IMG/VR virus record: IMGVR_UViG_3300028177_000001
Coordinates: 186,001-250,000 of that record
Direction: 5' to 3' (one strand)
DNA from: a virus
Length of the DNA stretch: 64,000 nt
The notes under the pieces were generated by a model that made no database searches, had not been told where the DNA came from, and saw only the letters and a list, made by a program, of their open reading frames with translations. Of the stretch, positions 57,610-63,736 are shown one piece after another (position 1 is the first letter of the stretch; each line of letters opens with the position of its first letter). A program made the position numbers and the translations under genes.

Positions 57610-58650
57610 ATGCTACCTGACCCCTCTCGTGTTGTTGCAGGCTTCCTCCGCTCTGCGGGGAAGCACCCGAAGTCCTGGCGCCCCAGCTTCAATCTGGAGA
57701 GCCCCCGCATGTTCGGGCGGGACATGGAAAGCCCGGTGTCGTCTGTCTTCAAGGCGGACCACGGGAACTACATCCACGAGCCTTCAGACGGGGACGTTGT
57801 CCTGTACCAGCCCAAGGGGAAGCGGAAGTTCGTGACTCTGGGCCACGGCAACTTCAACACGGCGCGGGCCCTGGCCGTCAAGCACCACGAGGGAATCCTC
57901 AACCCGAAGACTCCTCGCGACTTGAGCAAACCCCCATGGAAGCGTGCCTCGGTGAACGTGGGAGGCAAGAGAGTCACTCGGCTGGCCACCTACGACCGCA
58001 CCAATCCTGACACCTTGAAGTGGGTCAAGGGATTCTTCTCCCGTCACTCAAAGCTCCGTCGTTTTGCATCGATCCCCGTCGTCCACGTCGAGGAGCCGAA
58101 CCGTCGTCGGCATCCTGAGGCGAGCTACACGAGCAAGGGCATCGAGCTGTACCCCAAGTTCCGTCAGCTATCGCCTGGAGTTCAGGACTTCGTGTTTGCT
58201 CACGAGATCGGACATGCGGTGCTGGAGAAGTGGGGCAACCGGGAGTTCATGTCGGCTGCCAAGGTTGCCGGTGTGGACCCGTGGGACACCCCCAACCTGC
58301 CGTTTGCTCAGCACAACTTCGATGAAGCCTTTGCGGACAGTTTCGCCAGCTACCACGTTGATGGGGATGTCCAGCGTCGGTATCCTGAATGGTCCTCCCT
58401 GGTTTCAGTTAGCCTGAGTGCTGTTCGAGGAGCGTCGATGCGAGTGGCGACTAAGACTCCGGCTGAGAAGGGGCTGGACGCTCTGGGCAAGGTGCGCAGT
58501 CCCAACACCCCGTTCTTCTCTCCGGGGATCGCCCCTCTCGACCGAGAGTGGCTTGAGAAGGCGTTCGCGAAGCAGATCGGCAAGGGCAGTGTGTTCTACA
58601 CTACCGTCTTCGGCCAGTCAACCATGTACGCAGTCTTCTCTGTAGAGTAA
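57610..58650 (+). CDS. HEIGH zinc metallopeptidase-like protein with VVAGFL tag
   Basis: ATG 57610 follows AGAGGG. The N-terminus PSRVVAGFLRSAGKHP resembles the VAARYL tag elsewhere. Near residue 198 is FVFAHEIGHAVLEKWG, a zincin HExxH, with EAFADSFASYH about 35 residues later as a possible third ligand. The 346-aa protein has a beta-rich N-terminal half. Likely a peptidase, possibly packaged or acting on the host. Confidence 0.65.
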   Translation: MLPDPSRVVAGFLRSAGKHPKSWRPSFNLESPRMFGRDMESPVSSVFKADHGNYIHEPSDGDVVLYQPKGKRKFVTLGHGNFNTARALAVKHHEGILNPKTPRDLSKPPWKRASVNVGGKRVTRLATYDRTNPDTLKWVKGFFSRHSKLRRFASIPVVHVEEPNRRRHPEASYTSKGIELYPKFRQLSPGVQDFVFAHEIGHAVLEKWGNREFMSAAKVAGVDPWDTPNLPFAQHNFDEAFADSFASYHVDGDVQRRYPEWSSLVSVSLSAVRGASMRVATKTPAEKGLDALGKVRSPNTPFFSPGIAPLDREWLEKAFAKQIGKGSVFYTTVFGQSTMYAVFSVE

Positions 58651-58817
58651 GACTACGCAGGGTCCTCGTGGGCACGCCCGTTCAAGAGAACGTGACCCGC
58701 CTCAGCCAGGGCAGTATCCGCCCACGTCTGCAGAACTCCCCCCGACCTTGCGATCGAGGGGAGTCTGAAGTAATCGACACGCGAGTGGGGCAGCTGGTGA
58801 ACCGCCCCCCGAAGGGG
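58651..58817. other. Gene-free stretch with hairpin
   Basis: Between the HEIGH gene and the tRNA-like gene. CTCCCC/GGGGAG pairs near 58735-58761, and a GC hairpin with TTCG-type loop (58802-58822) overlaps the tRNA 3' end. No gene seen. Confidence 0.5.
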
Positions 58818-58890
58818 GCGGGCATCAGGACTCGAACCTGAAACAACCTGGGTATGAACCGGGGCCTCTATCCAATTGAGGTATGCTTGT
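58818..58890 (-). tRNA. Degenerate tRNA-Met-like (anticodon CAU)
   Basis: D arm CCTC/GAGG, anticodon loop TTCATAC on a stem with one mismatch, and T arm TCAGG TTCGAGT CCTGA are clear. Only 4 of 7 acceptor pairs form. It could be a decayed tRNA, need editing, or serve as a tRNA-like RNA. Confidence 0.6.
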
Positions 58891-59114
58891 AGGCTGTTCC
58901 CGGGAGCGTGTCGAAAGCGTTGTAGGAGGGTAGGGAGATCGGTACGGCCACTCTTGCCCCTGTCAGTAGAGGACCTGGGACCGGGAGCATTGACGCTGCG
59001 GTGCGTCCCTCCCGGCCAGTTTTGACCTTTTCCTATGTGGCAGGCTACGAGCCGGAACCGCTGCTCGTTTTGTCGTCGAAGCCCTTGCGTACCGAAAGCG
59101 TTGAACGAAGAAGA
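58891..59114. other. Gene-free stretch
   Basis: No convincing reading frame. A plus-strand hairpin CCGGGAG/CTCCCGG (58981-59015) is followed by a T-containing tail and may end transcripts from the left. Confidence 0.45.
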
Positions 59115-59411
59115 TTACCCGTCCTGGTTCGGACGAACCCCCTGACGGGAGAGGGCGTGGCGCAAGTAGTCCAGAGTGCGGATGGCGTCAGCGTCATGCA
59201 TGCGGTCTCGCCGCAGTTGCAACTGCTGAACCTTCTTGCGGTAGAGCCTCAGGGAACCCGCAGACATGCCGCGAAGATCCCCCTCTGTAGCGATCCGAAC
59301 TCGGAAGGGCTTGTCGCACTTCCACCGTGAGTGGGCGACCAGGAACCGACCGCTCTCGTCCTCGTAGACAGTGACGGGCTCGAAGCCTTCTCGGTCCTGG
59401 CGGGAACCCAC
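59115..59411 (-). CDS. Unknown protein, 98 aa
   Basis: GTG 59411 follows AGGACTGACC. N-terminal strands (FEPVTVYEDESGRFLVAH) and a C-terminal Arg/Leu helix. No family recognised. Confidence 0.55.
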   Translation of the reverse strand: MGSRQDREGFEPVTVYEDESGRFLVAHSRWKCDKPFRVRIATEGDLRGMSAGSLRLYRKKVQQLQLRRDRMHDADAIRTLDYLRHALSRQGVRPNQDG

Positions 59412-59415
59412 GTGG

Positions 59416-59598
59416 TCAGTCCTTGGACGGGGACTCGTCTCGGCTGATGGTCAGCGGGGAGCTGCCGTCGGAGACGTGAGTCACCTCGTAGATGCCGTCG
59501 TTCCTGGGACGAGCCCAGGGCCAGATACGAATCCAGAGGCGACGCCACCAGGGGTCGTTGCCTACGATGGCGATGCGTTGCCCGGCTTTGAAACTCAC
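59416..59598 (-). CDS. Unknown Trp-rich protein, 60 aa
   Basis: GTG 59598 avoids overlap with the RNA at 59631. Trp/Arg-rich middle (WWRRLWIRIWPWARPR) could lie on membranes. The 5-nt gap to the next gene suggests coupling. Confidence 0.5.
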   Translation of the reverse strand: MSFKAGQRIAIVGNDPWWRRLWIRIWPWARPRNDGIYEVTHVSDGSSPLTISRDESPSKD

Positions 59599-59630
59599 GG
59601 GGTTCGTCCAGAGGAGGTCAGGAAAAAGGC

Positions 59631-59773
59631 GGGGAAGCACGGATTCGAACCGTAGGCTTGTAAGCTGCGTCCTGGTCTCCCTACACCGAAGCGGAAGGAG
59701 AGAGTGGGACAGCAAGAAGAGTCGTTAGACCCGCATTAACTGTGCGGTGCTCCACCAAGGAGCAATCTTCCCC
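59631..59773 (-). ncRNA. 143-nt tRNA-like RNA, copy 1 (Asn-type anticodon loop)
   Basis: Acceptor GGGGAAG/CTTCCCC, D arm TGCTC/GAGCA, anticodon arm CCGCA CAGTTAA TGCGG, and a canonical T arm with TTCGAAT. The loop reads GUU but has A instead of U at position 33. Between anticodon and T arms lies a 70-plus-nt insert with its own hairpins and the AGCTTACAAGC motif. Too short for a self-splicing intron and too long for a variable arm. Confidence 0.75.
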
Positions 59774-59933
59774 AAAATGTTGAAAGGGGGGTGGCCGATC
59801 CGAAGACCAGTTTAGCAGGCGCGAGCCGAACTACGCTACCACCATCGCGAAGGCCTCGAGCGTGCGGGGGGGACGCTGCTCGAAGCAAGGGGTCTGAACG
59901 TGCGAGCGGGAGAGCTGGGAGTGCTTTGTTGGC
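59774..59933. other. Spacer with a possible third structured RNA
   Basis: On the minus strand, 59843-59790 can fold: GGTGG pairs with CCACC at the ends, and a CTGGTC TTCG GATCGG stem sits inside. No reading frame. A decayed tRNA is also possible. Confidence 0.35.
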
Positions 59934-60011
59934 ACGCGGTGTAGGACTCGAACCTACGACCTTCCCACCCCCGAGAGGATGGGACGCTCTAACCAGCTGA
60001 GCTAATCGCGT
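59934..60011 (-). tRNA. tRNA-like with expanded anticodon arm
   Basis: Acceptor pairs 6 of 7, D arm GCTC/GAGC and T arm GTAGG TTCGAGT CCTAC are canonical. The anticodon arm is 22 nt instead of 17, forming an 8-bp stem with a TCTCGG loop, so no standard anticodon can be read. Confidence 0.65.
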
Positions 60012-60054
60012 AGTTGCTTGTAGGCTCTGCCCTGAGGCGCGTTCAGAAAGGGGT

Positions 60055-60081
60055 CCCTGCCCGAGCGGGGCTCGGGCAGGG
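60055..60081 (-). terminator. Hairpin after 143-nt RNA copy 2
   Basis: Perfect 11-bp stem CCCTGCCCGAG/CTCGGGCAGGG, then ACCCCTTTCT, just downstream of the RNA. Confidence 0.75.
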
Positions 60082-60088
60082 TGGATGA

Positions 60089-60231
60089 GGGGAAGTCAGG
60101 ATTCGAACCTGAAGCTTGTAAGCTGGTGCCGAGGGCCTCGTCAGCGAACCGACGAGGCGAGGAGCGCAGCTGGGAATCCTTGCGGATCCAGTTCCGTAGA
60201 CTGGTGCCTCTCCCAGGAGGCGGGCTTCCCC
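60089..60231 (-). ncRNA. 143-nt tRNA-like RNA, copy 2 (Arg-type anticodon loop)
   Basis: The acceptor is identical to copy 1 (GGGGAAG/CTTCCCC). D arm GCCTC/GAGGC, anticodon arm CCAGT CTACGGA ACTGG (ACG, with U33 present), and T arm TCAGG TTCGAAT CCTGA. The insert in the variable region holds ATCC GCAA GGAT and an 8-bp GCCTCGTC/GACGAGGC hairpin, then AGCTTACAAGC. Exactly the same length as copy 1; both have CAACA and a T-run just upstream. Confidence 0.78.
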
Positions 60232-60317
60232 ATAAAGTGTTGCGATTTCGAAGAGCGGCGAAGGGGTGTTCCCTTCTGACATGAGTACGATACCCCCCGA
60301 AGAAACCTCAGACCCCC

Positions 60318-60689
60318 TTAGAGTTCGGGAGGGGTCGTCAACTGGGGGAGCCCCTTGAACTTGCAGTAGGCTCTGGCGATGCGTCCTCTCCCCAGAACCA
60401 TGACGCCTCTCAGAATCCCCTTGGGGTCGTCAGGATGCCTGCAGCGGATCCCGTCGATGCAGCGGGGACAGCGCTCGCCCTTGAACCTACCAGTCCCCTC
60501 GCAAGCGATGCAAGTCCGGCAGTTGCACTTGCGGAGCTCAAAGCTCTCGGCCTCGTGTTGACACCGATGGCCGTCGATATGGGGCTGGAGTTCCGCACCG
60601 TTCTTGACTCGGGGAGTCTGCCAGCCGCAAGCGAGGCATCCGTAGACCCGGTCTCCCGAAGAACGCCGCTGGACCACCGCCTGGAACAT
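60318..60689 (-). CDS. Multi-zinc-ribbon protein, 123 aa
   Basis: ATG 60689 overlaps the kinase stop (TGATG). CLACG, CNCRTCIACEG and CPRC form two or three ribbons, one with the CxxCxGxG pattern. The C-terminus is basic. Possibly RNA-binding. Confidence 0.6.
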   Translation of the reverse strand: MFQAVVQRRSSGDRVYGCLACGWQTPRVKNGAELQPHIDGHRCQHEAESFELRKCNCRTCIACEGTGRFKGERCPRCIDGIRCRHPDDPKGILRGVMVLGRGRIARAYCKFKGLPQLTTPPEL

Positions 60690-61411
60690 CAGAGAGTGCG
60701 CCGATGCAAGTCCAGGAAGCCGTTCACTGGAGAAGCCAGGTTGTGGATGCGAGCCGCCAGGGCCTCTACCGCAGCAGAGCGAGAAGCTGGACTCTCGCGA
60801 TCGACGTCCCACGGGACATCCAGGACGGTGACGCCCATGTTCCGCAGAACCCCGACCATGTGGTCGATCTCCTGCTCCAGTCCCCGCAAGTAGTCCAGGT
60901 CGATGGCCTCCTCGCAGGTTCGCCCTGTCTCCACCTTCATGCGCCGACCGACCCGCTCGTTGCAGATCTCCGGAGACGTGAGGATCCTCACGCAGATGTT
61001 CGGCAGCATGACCGACGCAGTCATGGCGTGGTAGATGCTGCCGTAGGTGTCGAACTCTCGCTGGGACATGGTCCCGTTGCGGAGTTGGAGCCGAGCAAAC
61101 GCAGTGTCCCCGAAGTAGCTACGGTCCAGGACTGCGTGTCCGACGCCTTGCATGGCGTGCCACTGGGCTTGCAGGTGCATCCGATACCGGGCCTGGAGCT
61201 GGTGGACCTGGAGAACGAAGCTCCAGCGCTCCGGGTCGTCGTAGTAGTCCGACAGGTAGGGGTTCCCACCACCCTGGTCAGTGCCTCCCTTCTCGTCGGG
61301 CTCGAACAGCGTCAGTGTGCCCGAACCGAGTGCCACACCCAGCTCTCTACTCAGGGTGGTCTTGCCGGAGCCGATGAGCCCTTCTACGATGACAACTTTG
61401 GGGCGGTTCAC
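60689..61411 (-). CDS. Deoxynucleoside kinase
   Basis: GTG 61411 follows CGGAG and overlaps the upstream stop as TAGTG. The 240-aa product has the P-loop VIVEGLIGSGKTTL near residue 6, a DRS motif (LDRSYFGD) near 90, and a lid-like Arg cluster (ERVGRRM). This matches the dNK/dGK family, which phosphorylates deoxynucleosides for DNA synthesis. Confidence 0.88.
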   Translation of the reverse strand: MNRPKVVIVEGLIGSGKTTLSRELGVALGSGTLTLFEPDEKGGTDQGGGNPYLSDYYDDPERWSFVLQVHQLQARYRMHLQAQWHAMQGVGHAVLDRSYFGDTAFARLQLRNGTMSQREFDTYGSIYHAMTASVMLPNICVRILTSPEICNERVGRRMKVETGRTCEEAIDLDYLRGLEQEIDHMVGVLRNMGVTVLDVPWDVDRESPASRSAAVEALAARIHNLASPVNGFLDLHRRTL

Positions 61412-61761
61412 TATTTCTCCGAGGGAGCAGGGCGGGTGATGCGGTGGGGAGCTGGTGTAACCTTGAAGCGAACCAGTTTGACAGGCACGCGCTTCAGGTA
61501 CGCATGAACCAGGCGGTGACACCCGTCCATTAGATGTCCCTCAGCCGAAACCAGGACTGGGTAGCTAAGGTCTGACTGCAGTACCCGTTCGATATGTTCA
61601 GCCAGGCTTTCCAGCGTAATCTCTGGTTCCCAACTGTACTGCTTCCACTCGGGAAACAGCTCAGGGGCCATCTCCTCTACGGGGAGCCCCTTCGCCTGCT
61701 TCCACAACCGGTGTACATCCCACTCGCGGTCCCCGTCCGAGTGGACGTGAGTAGTGCTCAC
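61411..61761 (-). CDS. ParB-like domain protein, 116 aa
   Basis: GTG 61761. The C-terminal half has LMDGCHRLVHAYLKRV followed by a strand, matching the ParB/Srx-type DGxHR core. Small stand-alone ParB-like proteins can be nucleases or ATP/CTP-dependent enzymes. In PRTRC cassettes a ParB is a member. Coupled to the kinase gene. Confidence 0.65.
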   Translation of the reverse strand: MSTTHVHSDGDREWDVHRLWKQAKGLPVEEMAPELFPEWKQYSWEPEITLESLAEHIERVLQSDLSYPVLVSAEGHLMDGCHRLVHAYLKRVPVKLVRFKVTPAPHRITRPAPSEK

Positions 61762-62012
61762 TGGGGGACGATCTCGTAGGGGCCCTTGCCAGGAAGACGC
61801 CTTGGGGAGTCCAGGGCTCGCACTCGATGCCATCCGTCCTCTGCGGAGAGAACCCTGAATGAAACCCCGGAGCAATCCTTGAACACGGTCCCAGGCTCTA
61901 CTCGGACCGACTTCGGAACCCCGTCGAGACCAGAGAACTTGAGGTAGCTTCGAGGCTTCTTGTTGGTGCCCCGGTTCACGCTGTCCGTAATCTCTACGTG
62001 CAGCCAGTTCAT
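61758..62012 (-). CDS. Unknown strand-rich protein, 84 aa
   Basis: ATG 62012 follows GGAAGG and overlaps the deaminase stop. Short strands throughout (WLHVEITDSVNRG, VSFRVLSAEDG). Unknown. Confidence 0.58.
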   Translation of the reverse strand: MNWLHVEITDSVNRGTNKKPRSYLKFSGLDGVPKSVRVEPGTVFKDCSGVSFRVLSAEDGWHRVRALDSPRRLPGKGPYEIVPQ

Positions 62013-62800
62013 GGAGCCTTCCTTGCGATGCGCGGATCCTTCGGTCCTTCGACCTCCTGGACCTTTACGCCGTTCTCGCGGAGATACTCGACCCCCGCCT
62101 TGCCCCCGAGGTAGCCTCCGTCTACGACGATGACCTTGGTGATGCCCGCGTGGTGGATGAGCTTGGCGCACATCATGCAAGGCTCCGCCAGTACAATCAA
62201 CCAGGCACCCGCCGTCTGCACCCCGCCTGCCGCTGCGTTGCACACGACGTTCATCTCGGCGTGGTGGCATCCCCGCTCCATCCGGGTGCCGGACTCGATG
62301 GGTGGGTGCTTCTCTACGAGGTCAGCTGCGTATGCTTCTGCCTTTGCCCGAGCCGTCTCCCCCTTCAGGTCCAGGGGCTTGCCTGTCTCCAACATCTGGA
62401 TCTGCTTGCCTGTCGCGGCTTGCTTGTTCGCCATGTCATCGAGGATCGTCCGCTCGAACCAGGCCAGGATCCCATTACGCTTCGGGTCTACGCCCTCGCC
62501 CACCAGAGAGTAGACGCCCACGCCCTGGACCCCCCTGCTGCCTGCCCCGAAGGAACGAGGCAGGTGGCGATAGGACTCGCGAATCTCAAGGTCTTCTGCT
62601 TTGACGCCGTTGCGTTCGCAGTAGTGTCCCTTGCAGAGCTTGCCAGAAGCTCCTCGGGGCCCGCCGTTGTACCCGTCCGCCAGGATTACGTTGCGTTTCG
62701 GGTCGATTAGCATCGCCGCCAGCTTCCGCCGGGGACAGTGGCTGGCCTTTGCGAGACTGAGACACTGCTCGATGCGAATCTGAATGTGGTTCGGCTTCAT
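62009..62800 (-). CDS. dCMP-deaminase-type enzyme with a long insert
   Basis: ATG 62800. The 263-aa product has an N-terminal CPRRKLAAMLID and GYNGGPRG, then zinc motifs CHHAEMN near 179 and EPCMMCAK near 207, as in dCMP deaminases. About 100 extra residues lie between GYNGGPRG and HAE, including a CxxxHYC that might bind a second zinc. Usual length is about 150-190. It likely makes dUMP for the virus. Confidence 0.82.
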   Translation of the reverse strand: MKPNHIQIRIEQCLSLAKASHCPRRKLAAMLIDPKRNVILADGYNGGPRGASGKLCKGHYCERNGVKAEDLEIRESYRHLPRSFGAGSRGVQGVGVYSLVGEGVDPKRNGILAWFERTILDDMANKQAATGKQIQMLETGKPLDLKGETARAKAEAYAADLVEKHPPIESGTRMERGCHHAEMNVVCNAAAGGVQTAGAWLIVLAEPCMMCAKLIHHAGITKVIVVDGGYLGGKAGVEYLRENGVKVQEVEGPKDPRIARKAP

Positions 62801-62814
62801 GAGAAGGGATACCC

Positions 62815-62824
62815 GGACCGGTCC
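62815..62824 (+). promoter_or_regulatory. Palindrome GGACCGGTCC beside a TATACT box
   Basis: A perfect 10-bp palindrome 6 nt before TATACT (62831-62836) in the divergent region between the deaminase and the 62857 gene. A likely operator/promoter pair for the plus-strand gene. Confidence 0.5.
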
Positions 62825-62856
62825 TTTGCTTATACTCCCCGAGGGCAGGAGCGAAC

Positions 62857-63229
62857 ATGAAGAACCTTCGTAAGATCCTCGCTGAGGAGGGCTTCTGACC
62901 GTCAGGATCAGGAGAGGGAGACCGCTGAGGCTCTCGACCGAGTCTTGTCCGACCTCCTCACCGGAGACCTCAACCGTTCGGCCATGAACAAGTTCGAGAA
63001 GGAGGTGAAACGGAGTCGGCCCATCGATGCTCTCGAGGCCATCTCTACTTTCGCCCACAGTGGCTGGAGCGAGGGGCTGCGTCAGGGTGCGAGCGCGGCC
63101 CACAGCCTTGCACGGGAAGTACGGGCGGGGATTCTCGACCGCTCTATCCTGAAGCCTGTCAGCGAGCACAGCCTGCACGGCGAGACCGCAATGCTCTTCT
63201 GGCTCCTTACCGAGGTCTTCCCGGACTGA
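62857..63229 (+). CDS. Unknown protein with an RF2-like +1 frameshift site
   Basis: ATG 62857 follows AGGAG. The first frame gives 13 residues (MKNLRKILAEEGF) and stops at TGA. The +1 frame continues directly and stays open to 63229, giving a 123-aa helical protein. The junction reads GAGGAGG, 2 nt, TTC TGA C, which copies the prfB layout of a Shine-Dalgarno-like element just before a slippery codon and TGAC. No clear start lies in the second frame. Programmed shift or a sequence error. Confidence 0.6.
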
Positions 63230-63249
63230 GCTGCCGAGGCGCAGGCAGT

Positions 63250-63543
63250 TCAGGCAGCCGCGACCCGGATCCAGCCGCTGGTCTTCCAGCAGTCCTCGTC
63301 GCCCACGTCGGTCCACCCAGTGCCGACGACGACCAGGCCAGCGGCCTCCGCAGCGGCGACCACGTCGGCGATCGGAGTCTCCACGCTGCCCCAACCCTGG
63401 ACCGAGACGTGGACCTCACTCTCAACAGCCTCCCAGTGAGGGGCGGTCGGGACCCAGCGGCTCCCAGGACGGACGACGGGGACGCGGTCGAGGCAGTCGC
63501 GGACGGGGGAGACGGCGGCGGTGACGAGGGCGAGGAGGTCCAT
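63250..63543 (-). CDS. Unknown protein, 97 aa
   Basis: ATG 63543, 32 nt after a two-box promoter. Ala/Val-rich with alternating strands and helices (PIADVVAAAEAAGLVVVGTGW). No motif recognised. Confidence 0.58.
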   Translation of the reverse strand: MDLLALVTAAVSPVRDCLDRVPVVRPGSRWVPTAPHWEAVESEVHVSVQGWGSVETPIADVVAAAEAAGLVVVGTGWTDVGDEDCWKTSGWIRVAAA

Positions 63544-63574
63544 GGTGTTTCCGGGGCGCGGGGGTTCACCTCTA

Positions 63575-63602
63575 TTACGCCCGGAACCCGCCGAGGGAAC
63601 CC
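63575..63602 (-). promoter_or_regulatory. Two-box promoter
   Basis: Minus strand GGGTTCCC (63602-63595), 13 nt, GGCGTAA (63581-63575). Its TAA is the stop codon of the small gene upstream. Confidence 0.75.
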
Positions 63603-63736
63603 TCAGGGAACAACCACTGAATGAAGTCGTGGACCTCCTCCATCTGGTCGTCCGAAAAGGCGAGGATGTGCCCCAGGTTGCGACCCGACGAACCAGCAGG
63701 CCCGTTGTCTCTGTAGAAGTCGATGAGGGCGCTCAT
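63575..63736 (-). CDS. OGFr-like small protein, 53 aa
   Basis: ATG 63736 overlaps the upstream stop as ATGA with GGAAC before it. The motif FSDDQMEEVHDFIQWLFPEGS matches the opioid-growth-factor-receptor-type HxxIQWLFP signature found in some bacterial and phage proteins. Here it ends right after the motif. Confidence 0.6.
   Translation of the reverse strand: MSALIDFYRDNGPAGSSGRNLGHILAFSDDQMEEVHDFIQWLFPEGSLGGFRA

Larger units (their letters stand above)
58885..60124 (-). repeat. 11-bp motif AGCYTACAAGC, four copies
   Basis: On the plus strand GCTTGTARGCT at 58885-58895, 59656-59666, 60016-60026 and 60114-60124. Two copies lie at the 5' ends of the tRNA-like genes, and two directly before the T arms of the 143-nt RNAs. 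It may be a processing or protein site. Confidence 0.7.

Noticed and set aside
60089-60231. Hammerhead ribozyme (CTGACGA in copy 2)
   Set aside because: The bases are part of an 8-bp hairpin, and the required GAAA partner and cleavage triplet are missing; copy 1 lacks the motif.
60043-60284. Overlapping 60-80 aa frames near 60043-60284
   Set aside because: They lie over the structured 143-nt RNA and hairpin on both strands, with no ribosome sites.
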